From positions 5,094,477 through 5,158,476 of the forward strand of contig JABACO010000003.1 in assembly GCA_013339895.1 (NCBI GenBank): 64,000 nt of DNA. Reading direction: 5' to 3'. Below the pieces are notes generated by a model, which made no database searches, was not told the origin of the DNA, and saw nothing but the letters and a program-made list of their open reading frames with translations. Shown here one piece after another: positions 23,929 to 37,249 of the stretch. A program made the translations under genes and the position numbers. The first letter of the stretch is position 1, and every line of letters starts with the position of its first letter. The stretch is from Ephydatia muelleri (taxonomy: Eukaryota > Porifera > Demospongiae > Spongillida > Spongillidae).

Positions 23929-24286
23929 ATGGACTACTGCAAAGTGTGCCGTACTTCGGTCGCAAATGATAGATCTCGACGGCTACTACAAAATCACGCG
24001 TCTTGTAGGGAAGGGATAGCGGTACTGGTATGTCAGCTAGCTGTAGGCATTTGTGCAGAGGAAGCAGTAGAGGAATTCAGTTGTGGCTACGTATGCAAGA
24101 AGTGCTTCGATGCAGTCATAAAGTACCATGCAGGCTAAGAAAAAAGCGTTCGTTGCGCTAGAGAAGGACCTGCTTGGTAAGCTATCTGCAAAGACGATGC
24201 AATCAGGTGAAGGCAGAGAAGTCAAGCGTCCCCGCGTATCGGATTCAGCTTATGACGAAATGCCAAGTGTATGTGCACGTGCATAG
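23929..24286 (+). pseudogene. Cys-rich N-terminal module (ZAD-like), frameshifted
   Basis: The ORF from ATG 23929 starts MDYCKVCRTS and ends with GYVCKKCFDAVIKY, giving two CxxC pairs like a ZAD or treble-clef zinc-binding domain, and stops at 24138. A +1 frame continues AKKKAFVALEKDLLGKLSAK to 24286 and fits as its natural continuation. One frameshift therefore breaks the module. It resembles the start of an uncharacterised protein family I associate with sponges and cnidarians; the link to the ORF at 24873 is inferred. Confidence 0.5.
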
Positions 24287-24339
24287 ACTGCACATAGACG
24301 CCAGACTGATTGATTGATTGATGAGTGAGATAGATAAGG

Positions 24340-24455
<116 letters not shown>

Positions 24456-24872
24456 TAACTAAGCAGCAGCTGAGCTGAATAGAACAGCTGCTGGGTCACC
24501 TTATGTGGTAATTATAAGACCATATATGTGGTGAAAATCAAATCACCATCAAAGTTGCAACTAAGGGACTTACTTGGTCCTTCATTAGAGCCTTCAAAGG
24601 AGACACGATCTAGGCAATGCTACCTACGTGACTATACATATCGTCAAAAGCAAAGATGGCATAGCACAAGGATTTTCCGCTCTCCGTCGGTAGGGTTACA
24701 AACACATCCTTTCCTTCTAGGAATGATTTTATAGGTTTGGCCGAAGAGTAGAGTAACCAAGCCTTTCTGATGCACGAGCTATAACCATAGGGATTGGCAA
24801 CACCAGGCTCGTTTCGGATGTAACCCCGTAACCGCGGAATAAATACTAATTGGCTAAGATTGCGGGTTAAAG

Positions 24873-25839
24873 ATGGCTTTGTCGACTGTTGATACTGACG
24901 AGGAAAACCTTGTGTTAAGCGCCATACGAAGCGTTATGGACAAGTACAGTGGGTGTGAATCTGTTCTAGCTGAATTTATGCAGATATGCGAAGGAGCTGG
25001 AAAGCAGGCATTTGGTAACTTTTGCCAAAAACTGGTTAAAACGATGCGTAAAGAAATAAGCTTGAATAGAAAAAAGGCATTCAGTAGGTTATTCGTCTTA
25101 TCTATTAAGACTCTCACTGATTTGTGGAATGCCTTGTTTTCTGAGCTTCACTTTCCTGCAATTAAAGTCGTACGCGTCGCAATGCAAAGCGTCAATAGAC
25201 AAGTCTTTAATCTTGTTCTGTTACACAACAAATCAGCTGGGCAAGAATGTCAACCTGCAACAATACGTAGAGTCGCCATGGGTTGTGAAGAGGAAAATGC
25301 ATCCAGCGAATATGTAGCCATGAAAACCATGAGAGAATTAAAAAAAAAAAGATGGTAAAAACTACTAAAAAGGCTTCTGAATTTGTAGATTGCCTATTCA
25401 ATATGACTGTAATTGGGAACGAAACTAGCTTTTATGCATACGTATACTACTGAGTGGATTAAGAGTGTGGATCGAGGTGGACTATTCAATGTCAATGATG
25501 CCTGTTTCGTTTGCTCCGATCTATTGAATGTGTTAAACAATTAAGTCTGCCTTACTTTACCCAAAGCTACCTACATGTATCTGATGGCAAAATAGAAGAA
25601 AGTGTATTGAAAGGAATTATTGATGACGATGATGTTCAATTCAATTGGTCTATATGGCCTCCGTAGATATTGAAGATGAAAGTCATTCAGCAGAGCTTCT
25701 TCATATACTTGTTCAGAAGTGGATAACCATACGAGGGTTTGGAATTACATCACTTTGGCTAGAGGAGTACAAGCGTGCATCAAAGCAGACTACCAAAAGG
25801 AAGAAGGCACTTAGAAAAGAACTGGCAAAGAGAGATTAA
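24873..25839 (+). pseudogene. Decayed C-terminal part of an uncharacterised element-type protein
   Basis: 161-aa ORF starting MALSTVDTDEENLVL; its end (YVAMKTMRELKKK) runs into an A tract where the frame is lost. Further downstream 25645-25839 reads DDESHSAELLHILVQKW-type sequence, then ITIRGFGITSLWLEEYK and KKALRKELAK. The W-x-TIRGF and EYK-KK-LRK-L signature recurs in uncharacterised sponge and cnidarian proteins as I remember them. Several stops and frameshifts lie between the parts. Function unknown; it lies inside the TIR pair 23786/27004. Confidence 0.5.
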
Positions 25840-27431
25840 ATGTGTACTCATACATAAATAAAGAAGACAGTTAGCAAACTATAACTTTTATATACATGTA
25901 TATGTGTATGCTGAAACATGTATTTGATCAATATTCATATTATCATTGTTTTTGCCGAGGTTATTTAGGCAGTGGGACGTCTTCAATAACTTCAGTGCCA
26001 TGAAAAAGACGCCTTTTAAGGCTTGAGTTTCACGAATTTGCTTTTTGTATAAATGACAGTGTAGTTGCATGAGTGCTAAATAACATATCTGTTAAGTTTC
26101 TTTTTCAAGTGTCCGTACTTAACATGTTTAAGTCTGAACTTGTGTAGCATCTCAGCGTCCTAAAACGAGCGAAAAGAATACATGTGTCTACGATAGGGTG
26201 ATCTTTAAAGCTTATTTTCTCCAAAACGGTACATTATAAATGTGTAGAACAAAAACAGGGGCACATTTCAATCACTATGTCGTATTGAGGACACAAATCT
26301 TCCGAGCAAATATGTTTACTAAGGTCAAAAACAGGTACCACCATCAATAGACACGTGGCGGGTACGAGTATCTACAACAATCTTATTTCGAGTCGAAAAC
26401 TTCCAGATCAGCAAGAAAGGCACGTAGGAGCAGCATTATAATGCAATAAGGGCTCATGTTCTCAAATATCTACTCGTACACGGACACCACGGGTACAACC
26501 AGTAAAGTCGCACATAGGCGGCGGATAGGCCTACAACTCACCCGTTTCACACAATTCCACTCTCTCTCTCTTTCAAATAACTATAACTATCTCCCTCAAA
26601 TAGATACTGCCAGATCAGCTTCCTGTACCTCACTCAGACTGCAGCGATCTTCTGTATGTATTCAGCTGACCTTCCCTCACGATTACAATAATTTAAAAAG
26701 CGAAACGAGCCTATAACACGGAAGTGACGTCACGCCGTACATTGACATGTAGGTTGCCCGTTGCCAATCCCTATGTGTTATATTTATGCTATAACACCGT
26801 CTATTAATAACGTTGACATTTCAATCACGCCGGACCTTTGGGTGTGGCTTCACAATTGGCATGCTAGAAATGCAATTAGCTAATGGCCAAAGCATTGGAA
26901 TGTCTACCTCACAGATCGCTGCAATTTGATTGGTGCAACAACATTCCGTCGCACTGGAACCATTTTCCCAGACCCTCTGTACGTGATGTCATACTGTTAG
27001 CGATCATCATCGTTACGTACATTAGGGTCTGGGTACGAGACTAATTGTGTGCACACATGATTTCTGAATGTTTGGTCAGTCCCTATCGGCATGCGTTGCA
27101 TGATTTATTTACCAACTAACTGACTTTTCACATATGCGTGGGGTACCGCAGTCGACACACCGTCGCGCAGAAGCTTTGGCTGTATTATAGTCTTTCGTTA
27201 TTTTACTATTTAATTATACCAGATTTAAATCAATGTTACATGTGCACGTGAGCCAAAGTTTCGTCGTAGACGTCATGAATTATTAAAATGTATTAACGAG
27301 ATAATATCTTAAATACATTTATGAATAAATTATGTGCGGTTGAAATTAATTTAAATGTCTTGATTTTAGTAAAAGGGTGCTTAATGTTTTTTTTCATGAA
27401 AAATGCATATTATAATCAAATCGATATTTAG
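25840..27431. other. Gene-poor sequence
   Basis: No gene is supported. At 27022-27047 there is a single terminus AGGGTCTGGGTACGAGACTA related to the TIR of the RecQ element at 40012; its mate is not seen nearby. Confidence 0.4.
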
Positions 27432-28992
27432 AGTTGCAGCTGTTCCATGCATTGATGTGATTTTAATCGACATGTGCTTGTTTACCTATTCGCCCACACA
27501 AGATATTCCTTTATATTTATTTGGAAATAACAGTCGTTTCAATATGTTCCTCTGAAAGACCTATACAGTATACATTTCAGGAATTGAAAGAAATGCTTGG
27601 CATCTCCTATAGGGGAGCATGCAAATAATGATTTTTCGTAGTGATATAGACCTCTATGCTTTTGAACATGCACATGTAATGAACTGGGGAGTTCATTTTG
27701 TACTATCGTGCTCATTTCATGCAGCATTAATTCATTGCGCTCAATTAACATTTTATAATATTAAGATAGGTAACTGGTCAAGAGGTTGTCCTCTGACACC
27801 TTTGTGAATGTATACGTAGTGCTGCTGTCCATGGTCAGATATATTTACTTTCTCTATCTGTTAAAGGTAGCTGTTATACTCAAGCAATCTTTTTTTCTCC
27901 CAACGGCTGCAATTTTATTGGTCAGTGCATGAAGCATGGATACTGGTTTCGTTTGAAGGGTAAGTGTGACAATTTTGCACCTCTATATTGTAAGTGAGTT
28001 CAGTCATTGTTCTTTTCTGTATTACCTACCTCAAATCAATTTGTTTATCAGACTTATAACAACAATTGACCTTGCTAGATTCGTGCAGTGCATCTTGAAT
28101 GGTTGTGCCTTCTGAGAACACTTCTAAAAATGCATATTGGTTCACTGAAGCACAGGAACTATTTAGCAAGCCTAGTCTTTTGCAACAATACATGATTGCT
28201 TCAATCGCTACTTATTGGACAGGTACTACAACAGACGTCATGTGTTAAATTATGAACAACAGTTTTGGCAGTTGCCCAGTCATACTGAGAGGTTAGTACT
28301 TCTAGTTCCCAAGCTGGCTCATCAGGATGATGTTTCGTGCCATTCTCATGATCACAATGATGATGCCCCACATTGGTTTCAATCTACACAACTCTCTCTA
28401 TACACATTCCCATGAGAATGATAATACATTCAATTTGATGAAGCCACAAAAAGAACAAGCTAACAGTGAGAGGAGCAGAGTTGCTGCAAGCAAAATAAAG
28501 TTTAGTGCCATCAAGCATAGACTTTAATTTGATACCAGCAGCCAATCAGGAAGGTCGTTAATGTAGAGAAGAAGCAAGAGAGGACCGAAGCTAATTTGCC
28601 ACTTCACATGGCATTTCACGTGATTAGTATAATGTGCACGTTTATGACTTTCTGCACCATTCTATGCTATAAATCTTGGTAAATAAACTGTTTACCTTAG
28701 TGTGTTATGTTAGCAACTGTTTATCTCACTTGAGCAGAGCTCAATGAACAAAATCGTTAGATAAGATTTCTTTGTACTATCAGCTGTATTGTAATCGTTA
28801 AAGATGTCATAGGAGTTCACATCTTTAAAGAATTTCAAGATTATTAGTCTGAATTCTCAGTGACACACAAAGAGGTAGAGAGAAAAAATGTAGTCCTGCA
28901 CATTTCAGAGTGAATAGTGGCATGTATGGAGATCAAATTTCATACATTTTTATGGTGTTCCAGGCTGTTATATGCCTCATACTACAAACCGT
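27432..28992. repeat. Transposon-derived block repeated three times in the window
   Basis: Matches 36172-37717 in the same orientation, and 63050-63713 plus part of 63714-63880 (the last inverted). The minus strand holds short broken frames with HHPDEPAWELEVLTSQYDW and SSCAS-NQYAFLEVFSEG, which in the third copy connect to a conserved exon at 62849-63000. It is a decayed multi-exon element gene; see the entry at 62849. Confidence 0.7.
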
Positions 28993-29599
28993 GAGGCCAT
29001 TCGTACAAACTAATATTTTAATTCCCCCCCCCCCCCCCCAAAAAAAAAAGCCTAAACAGGATACGTTTCTCATAAAACCGGTATTACAAGTTGGAATAGA
29101 CTACACTTCTAATCTCAACGTAAAACAGTACCTGACGTTAAGTTGTGGGCTAATCTCATATTGTAAACCCACCTTAAGACCACGGAAACGTCTATCGCCA
29201 CGTGGTAACTCAAACACCCAAAATCTTGCCCTCCGTACACTGTACTTGGATGTTGCAGAAACATATTATATATATGCCCCAAACATTAACTTACGTAACG
29301 AATCCATATCGTATATACACGTGGTCATGGGAGAACGAGAGGTATTACATCACGTTTATTTAACTTTTAATAACAGCACCTAGAGCGAATAGAAAGACTT
29401 TTCGGTATCGTAATATACAACCAAACCTGAAATACACGAAATTGCTGTTATTGCTCACCGTGTAGAACGTGGACGGCAGTATGGAAGGAAAGACCCATCA
29501 AACCTTTGTTTTGAATACCCAGACTAAAATGGAATGGGTATCGTCCCCAGACCCAAATATTTCAATTGGATCTTGGTTGAACACATCACTAAGTACATA

Positions 29600-31900
29600 T
29601 TCACATCCTCCTTCACTCAGTAGTTTTTGTGTCAGCTCTACAAAGGAGTTCACTAAAGCAATGAAAAATTAATACAGTGTAACAGTTTATACATTAATTT
29701 ACCAGTAATTTTTAACTCTAAAAGTGTTTCCTTGCTCAGTTGCAGTTTGTTCTTCTCCTTCTTTCTCAAGTGTGGTTGTGCATTAGCCTCCTTTTCCCAA
29801 TCATCAAAGTAGCCAAGGAATGTTTCTTTGAGCCACTGTAAGTAGTACAAGAGTGTACATCAATTCTAGTGTATGTATTCCACATTGTACCTTGAAACGT
29901 TCATCGTTGGGGCTTCTGTAGGGCCTCAGGTTTTCTTTCTCTTAGTTTCATGATCAGTTACGTTACGTACATTCATGCAGTCAAATAAGGCATCCATCAT
30001 CTTGAGGAACATTATAGTTGCAGAGGTGTCCTCATTGTCCAGCAATGTTAAAGCATCAGCAACACCTATGCATGTGAATGGAAAATAAAGAATACACACA
30101 CCTTCTATATTCATGCATGCTGCATAATGCAGATGACATACTTGTGCTGCCAGGTTGACTCTCATCTGTGAGCCAGATGTGATATTTTGTTAGTTTTGGA
30201 CATAGTTTGACACCGGATGAATGGGATTAACTTCTAAATTATACAAATGTATGATATGCTGCCAACTTAGAAAATTTCCATCTTTCTGTACCAATAAAGA
30301 AATCATTTTATTGTGCATTTACTTTGCAAATACTGCATTTTACCTTTAATGTACAGCTTCTAGAATGAGCAAATGAATTGCTTAAGCGGTTCCGTGCTGT
30401 TTTGAGTAAATGAGGAGCATCACAAAAGAGATTGAATTTCATGTATTGCAATGGTCTACAGGGGTTTTCAACTTTGTATGGGATGTCAGCACTTAATACA
30501 TAAAGGTTACAATTTGAACTAGCACCATCACTTGTGATGGACACAACATGTATATCATTTAGTTCAAGGGCTTCAATTGTGTCCCACACAATTGGATACA
30601 GTGAGCTTCCTGTCAAATTTGTAGAAGGAACTGGACTATCACAACAAACATGTGTGTAGCAAGAATTGGTGATGCTTTCTTTAAACTGATGTCATCTTTC
30701 CATGAGGCTTCAAATTCTGTAATGTCATTGTTTACATCACCCAAGTTAACGAAACCAATGAGATTTCCTGAGGATCTAATCCGCTTTTGATTTTAACCTG
30801 ATCAAGTAACAGACCAACCATAAATCCATGGGATTAAATCCTTCTTGGGAGATTTCTTTACGAAGAGACTTGATAACATCACTGTTCATTCCTGACTCAA
30901 ACTTCATCCAATGAGTGTAGTCTCGTAATGAACGCTTCGAAGGCAACATAAAAAAATGCCCAGGTGTATTGTATGCTGAAGTGGATGAATACTTAATACT
31001 AAGAGCAAATCTAATGATAAGGAGGTGCCATCGCATGCTGCGTTTGGCCTTTAGGTCTCTGCTGCTGCTGCTGCAAGAAAAACGACTTTTTGTTAACACC
31101 TTTAGTAGAATCGTCAACCGGTTTTCAAAGGTGCAATCCTCTTCAGTCATCTAATCTCCCTCTTTTTCAATCCTTGTTTGAAATCTCTTATCCAAACGCT
31201 TCCTTGCTCTTTAAAGTGTCTTTAGTGATTTCTTCAACCTCTCTTTCAATTGTATTGTGCTCAGCCAATTGTAATTCGCATGACTATCGTCTGCTGTGCT
31301 GACTTTATTGCGTTTTATATTGCTATACATTGCTATACATTGCTATGCATTGCTATACATTGCTATACATTGTTATACATTGCTCTCAAATTGCTACTAT
31401 AGTTATGACAAACACAGCATTGCGTTTGTGAATCAAAAAGTAATATAAGGCAATCCTTATGTCGAACAGTCAGTGTGCTATCCATATATGCTGGTATACT
31501 ACATGTAGGATTTACAAGTCGTTTTTGGACAGTTTCTACAAGATGTTGGTCTGATGCTATATTCAGTTTCTCAATCATGCTCATAAATTCATCATAACTA
31601 CTAATGACTTGTAGAAGTGAAACAAAGATTATTGACTGCAGGAACAATGAGACCCACAACACTTACCTGCCAATCCAAATTAAAGAAAATTGTTAGGCAC
31701 TTGTATACTACTGGGTGTTTGGGTAGGTTAAATTTTATGTTTGCCACCTGAAAAAAGCTGTCTGATTAAAAATGTGGTATCCAACTACAAAGCTTGAAAG
31801 TGTTTTTTATTTGAGAGCAAAGATGTTTCAAACTAAACACTTCTAATGACTGCTCAAAGGTAGTAGTGCTTAATAAAGTTCATTCCCCTACAGGTAACTC
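29600..31900 (-). pseudogene. P-element (THAP9-like) transposase, decayed
   Basis: Minus-strand blocks in order. 31662-31363 has SIPAYMDSTLTVRHKDC and CCVCHNYSSNLRAM. 31150-30776 has SMRWHLLIIRFALSIKY, then LPSKRSLRDYTHWMK. 30616-30308 has LYPIVWDTIEALEL, VVSITSDGASSNCNLY and FCDAPHLLKTARNRLSNS. 30165-29926 has ADALTLLDNEDTSATI. 29850-29653 has WLKETFLGYFDDWE. The SDGASSN and PHLLKTARN motifs are diagnostic of P-type transposases related to THAP9 and carry RNase-H-fold catalytic residues. Some gaps could be introns, but the frames do not connect throughout, so it is called a pseudogene. The THAP DNA-binding domain was not identified; terminal repeats were not found. Confidence 0.8.
31316..31386. 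repeat. Short tandem ATTGCTATACATTG repeat
   Basis: About six units of roughly 11 bp, TTGCTATACA, within the P-element remnant. Confidence 0.85.
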
Positions 31901-33408
31901 ACGCTGTGCACTGGCAAAAATAGATTCAACTGGAGGTTCATCTGGTCTATTACATGGTTAAGTGATGGGGTTTATATGATTTTGCAATGGAATTCTGGGC
32001 CTTGTTAGACGCTTTCCTTTGATAGAAGAGTTTTCTTTTACTTCCTTTTTTTTTTCACCGGACATGACTAGTGCCAAGTCCCTAAATTTATAATGTCCGA
32101 AGGATGATTTACACTCATTGAAATTGAAGTCACTCTAAGAAAATTTATATAAAACTAATCACGAATCCTTTTCGCGTCAAAATAACAAATCCTCATGCAT
32201 GAAACTCCCTACCGTAGTTTGTACTGCTTACTTTTGTTTCAAATGTTGCCGTTTCGAAGATCATCTAAAAACAAGATATGCATGCGCTTCGAACTAGTCG
32301 CCCTGAACTACCTAAACGCGCTGTTTTTGGCATTTCAGCTATGGAAATCCTCATGCAACCCACTTCGGCGTACCTTGATCACTTGTTGGAACAAGCTCTC
32401 TTCTATTGGTCTGTTCAGGGATCTAACAATAGTACAAAAATACTGTGAAAACGAGTGACTGTGGATCGTATAACTGCCTTCAGGCTGTTTTTTAAACAAC
32501 CTATAGGCTTACCTTAGTTGAAAGAAGCGCTGGCAAACAACTGAAATACTATTTAAGAGCAAGGAGGTCACAACAAAAGCCTTTGTTTCACTTTTAAGCT
32601 GAGAACGAGGCGAAACGAGGATGGTGACAATGTTTGATGTACATGTACAGTTACGCGACAGATTCCAATCCATGTAATGATTGATAATCCTTGGTCTGTC
32701 ATCTGTCGTTGTCAGCACATACATACAGTCTTTGTACTCTTGCTCGTCCCCACCACCGATACCACAGTGGTTTGGGATTATGACATGGGCTATGGCCCTA
32801 TGGGAATGATCTTTTTTTTTTTTTTTCAGAAAGAGTTTTGTAACTCATTATACTACTTGAAATTCAAGACAAAAATTGATATTGATGAAGTTTGAACTTA
32901 AAATTATCATTTATGTTTCCTAAATTGTATTTGCTTTCTGGTATTAAAAAATGCATAGGTGAAATACGGCCTTTGTTCTCCTCTATCTAGTAATGTAATT
33001 TTTTTAAGTACCATAATGATATTTACAATGATGTGGACCTTTTTATACGTTAAAATACCGAAAAAAATTTCTATGTACCAACTTCAAGAACTTTTCTACA
33101 CGATTCTAGGACCAAACAAAGGAAATCTAATATAAAATACGAGTGGATTTGATTATGTGTTTCCAAACCAAAGACTTAGCCGACTCTAACTGACTTTTCG
33201 TTTAGCGCTGCTGATAACGTTTAAACAAGAGACATGCGGTGACTAATACATTAATAATTATTTTAATAACTCATATGTGGGACTGTGTGTACGTGTCTAT
33301 TATGCGTTCTGTGAAGTTGGAACCGCTGCTCTATCGTGACATCGCGGGCAGGCTGACACAGCGCCGTCTTTGCTCTGTTGTTCTGTGTAGTGCGCGCATG
33401 TGGATTTG
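31901..33408. other. No gene recognised
   Basis: About 1.5 kb between the P-element remnant and copy B. Only short frames without family resemblance, and a T run near 32812-32826. Confidence 0.45.
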
Positions 33409-33448
33409 TACCAGTTTAACCCCCTATATTCCAGTCTTGTCTGAACAA

Positions 33449-33558
33449 TAGACCCTTCCCTTTAAGAACTCCGGACGTGACATCACTAATCAACAATTGG
33501 GTTAAGTATACGTTAATGAGTGATGTCACGTCCGGAGTTCTTTAAAGGGAAGGGTCTA
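33449..33558. mobile_element. 110-bp MITE, TAGACCCTTCCC ends
   Basis: Perfectly palindromic ends of about 40 bp, TAGACCCTTCCCTTTAAGAA with inner CTCCGGACGTGACATCACT. Copy A has the empty site at about 14574 (CTGAACAATTATAATTATTT). The target duplication is short and not certain (TA or ATT). A second copy enters the right end of the window at 63899. Confidence 0.88.
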
Positions 33559-34195
33559 TTATCATTATTTATCGATTGATTTAAACTCTTACCATATCTT
33601 GATAGATGTGCCTTGATTTATATTATATAACTTGGGAATGTATAAAACGAATTAGGCCTACATAAATCCGCTGATCATTATAGAGCATATGTAAATAACT
33701 GGGAGATGTGCTCTGTTTAGGTAATCTTGATTGTTGTGGTTTGTTTTTCAAGCGGTTGGAATTATTAATAGTACCAGTTAAATAACAGTAGGGCTTATCA
33801 TATATTTAATTATGTGTTTATTTTTCCACGGTTCGAAAATGTCAACATCACCTATTGTTTTAAACCACTGTGCGGGATACGTGGGCGAAAGCATATCAGG
33901 CAATGGACGTAACTACCTACACTTCATTTCCTGCAGTATGTGGTCTCAACCGATTGTCAGTGGGCAGTACGAACACAGATGACGCATAATACCTACTCCA
34001 ACGACAACGTTTATGTTTAATTGAGGCTGAGGCAGAAATGTAGAATATAGGTGCATGGAATGTCCGTTGGTTCCGTGTGCCTCCAAAGCGCAAAACTTGT
34101 GAGCTTGAGTAAACACATTACATAATGCCATTCATGCACTTTTGCACAGTCACACTCCTACGACAGAACTGAATAAATATCAAACACTCGGAGCA

Positions 34196-34924
34196 TTATG
34201 GCGGTGGTAGACCAATGGGAGGCGCTGGCTGAGCAGGATAAGGGCCTGGCTGAGCAGGATAAGGGCCTGGCTGAGCGGGATAAGGGCCTGGTTGAGCGGG
34301 ATACGGTCCTGGTTGACCGAGATAAGGGCCTGGTTGAGCAGGATAAGGGCCTGGCTGACCAGGATACGGTCCTGGTTGACCGAGATAAGGGCCTGGTTGA
34401 GCAGGGTAAGGACCCGGCTGTGTTGGATAAGGAGCTGCTTGTGGATAGGGAACCACTTGCGGCGGCTGGTAAGCGGTTGGTTGAACTGTTAGGACCGCGT
34501 TCGGCTGAGCAACTGTAACGGGAACGGCGTTGGGTACAACCGTTGCAGGAGTGTCAAAGCAACAGCCTTGGGCAGTGGAGTTGAGAAGGAGGCGAGAGGG
34601 GAAGAGGGGGGGCGGAGTATAAATGTTTCATTGCATTCGCGAGATAAATGATATAGTTTAACCGCACTTACAGAGAATGGGCGTGGTCGAGTAGTAGGCA
34701 CCGTTGTAATGCGGATGAGGATGATGATGATGGTGCGGAAAGCCGCCTACGTGCACACCGATGTGTCCTCCAGCGTGATGGTGTGCGCCGCCGATGTGGT
34801 GGTGTCCTCCAGCGTGATGCCCTCCATGATGTCCTCCATGATGCCCTCCATGATGTCCTCCATGATGCCCTCCATGATGTCCTCCATGATGCCCTCCTCC
34901 GTGGTGACCCCCTCCGTGAGGCAT
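34196..34924 (-). CDS. His/Gly-rich, Pro-repeat protein, copy B (two exons)
   Basis: Exons 34924-34672 and 34566-34196 give 207 aa in frame. The N-terminus is GGHH-rich, followed by HHHHHPHPHYNGAYYSTTP. Exon 2 has CCCFDTPATVVPNAVPVTVA, then a run of PYPAQPGPYLGQPG decapeptide-like repeats ending IGLPPP. It differs from copy A mainly by repeat number, having more PGPYP units and fewer GGHH units. Conservation of frame in both copies, despite different repeat numbers, argues that both are or recently were functional. Low complexity prevents functional assignment. Confidence 0.68.
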
Positions 34925-35689
34925 CCTATCTTTCCAGTGATATATGAATACGCGATAGTGCCCCTGCGCTTCTCCGCAATGCAACGTCCGGGTTAGTTGC
35001 ACGGCTACGCCTTTGCCATAGCAACATCGTGGAATTAATGAAATTATTGCGATACTTCCGGGTTTGACGGATAATAATATTATATAGTTGCCATTTATGC
35101 CATCTGCGCAGCTCCATCACCACATTCCTCTCTCCTCCACCTCCTACCGAAAAGGCAATACATACATTTTATGGTTCTCGGTTGGAAATCGCACTGTGCA
35201 ATGGTTAGATAATGGGCAGAATGCAGCTCTGCGTGTTGGTGCATTGCATTTGCTGAATCGGCACTCGGCAGTGTTGGTTTCTATGTTGGACAACAAAGCG
35301 TCTTTCCTGGTGTGGTGTGCACTATGAATTTGGAATGGATCCATTTTTTGAATAAAAATAACTTACTAACAGTGATGTACTTCACAACATTTTGGTACAA
35401 CTTCCTGTTGTGTCAACCACGCTTACAGTACTAGTAGTGACGTACTAGTAGTGACGTACTAGTAGTGACGTATCTTCACAAAATTTTGTACAATTGCGTT
35501 CTACACCTGGTCAAGCTTTACATGTGTACTAGCACATGATGACTGTTAGCCGTCTAACTAACTGGAATTTGCGTCTTCGATTGATCTCAGGAATTGAATC
35601 GATGTACGCGTCATTGTGCTGAAAGAAGTAAATACTTGAGACCATAAACGTAAAAAGCGGGGATCATATTTAAGAGCTAATTGGCTTTA

Positions 35690-36050
35690 ACTCCCTTGCA
35701 AATCAGGAATTATTCTGCAGAGAATTGTATAGCAAAGGCTTGCAAGGAGTTTGATATCTCACGTACTACCGCATGGCATTTGAAGACCATCTATACGAAA
35801 AGGAGGAGAATGCTAAAGGCTCGCCGGTTGTTACCCTGAACAGACGCAAACGAGGCAGACCTACGACTCTTGGTGCGTTCATAGACTATGTGGCGGCATT
35901 ACGTGGCGCTGGTGTTGTAATAAATGGTAAAATAGCTCGTGCTGTTGCAAATGCACCGCCTCTGTCCTACAATCCTACCATTGCTAAAGAACATAGAGAG
36001 CATGTCACTGCAGCCATCGCCGTATCAAGATCTATCTTCAGGAAATTGTA
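35690..36050 (+). pseudogene. Pogo/Tigger-like transposase N-terminus, frameshifted
   Basis: The plus strand reads a psq-type helix-turn-helix, CIAKACKEFDISRTTAWHLK, and in the next frame NRRKRGRPTTLGAFIDYVAA followed by LRGAGVVINGKIARAVANA. This pattern (HTH, KRGRP, then a helix with GGVV) is the usual start of pogo-like DDE transposases. A frameshift separates the parts, and the rest of the gene is absent here. It lies in a copy-B-specific stretch (35684-36171). Confidence 0.6.
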
Positions 36051-37249
36051 AGGCCAGTCTACCCTTCCAACTGTTGGTCGCTGTGGAGTTGTGCTGGGGC
36101 AGTCTGTGCATGGTGTTTCTCCAAGCTAGTCTACTATACTAATCATTTACATTTTGTGTGCGCATGATTCCATTGCAGCTGTTCCATTGATGTGATTTTA
36201 ATCGACACGTGCTTGTTCTTATAGGGGAGCATACAAATAATGATGTTGTTGCAGTGACAAAGACTTCTCTATGCTTTTGAACATGTACATGTAATGAACT
36301 GGGGAGTTCATTTTGTACTATCGTGCTGATTTTATGCAGCATTAATTCATTGCGCTCAATTAACATTTTATAATATTAAGACAGGTAACTGGTCAAGAGG
36401 CTGTCCTCTGACACCTTTGTGAATGTATACGTAGTGCTGCTGTCCATGGTCAGATATATTTACTAGCTGCTATAGTCAAGCAATCTTTTTTTCTTCCAAC
36501 GGCTGCAATTTTGTTGGTCAGTGCATGCAGCATGGATACTGGTTTCGTTTGAAGGGTAAGTGTGACAATTTGCACCTCTGTATTGTAAGTGAGTTCAGTC
36601 ATTGTTCTTTTCTTTATTACGTACCTGAAATCAATTTGTTTATCAGACTTATTACAACAATTGACCTTGCTAGATTCGTGCAGTGCATCTTGAATAGTTG
36701 CGCCTTCTGAGAACACTTCTAAAAATGCATATTGGTTCATTGAGGCACAGGAACTATTTAGCAAGCCTAGTCTTTTGCAACAATACATCATTGCTTCAAT
36801 TGCTACTTATTATACAACAGACGTCATGTGTTAAATTATAAACAACAGTTTTGGCAGTTGCCCAGTCATACTGAGAGGTTAGTACTTCTAGTAACCAAGC
36901 TGGCTCATCAGGATGATGTTTCGTGCCATTCTCATGATCACAATGATGATGCCCCACATTGGTTTCAATCTACACAACTCTCTCTATACACATTCCCATG
37001 AGAATGATAATACATTCAATTTGATGAAACCACAAAAGAACAAGCTAACAGTGAGAGGAGCAGATTTGCTGCAAGCAAAAAAAGGTTTAGTGCCATCAAG
37101 CATAGACTTTAATTTGATACCAGCAGCCAATCAGGAAGGTCGTTAATGTAGAGAAGAAGCAAGAGAAGGCCGAAGCTAATTTGCCACTTCACATGGCATT
37201 TCACGTGATTAGTATACTGTGCATGTTTATGGCTTTCTGCACCAATCTA

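Noticed and set aside
31316-31386. Candidate CRISPR-like array
   Set aside because: Units are directly tandem with no spacers, and the context is eukaryotic.
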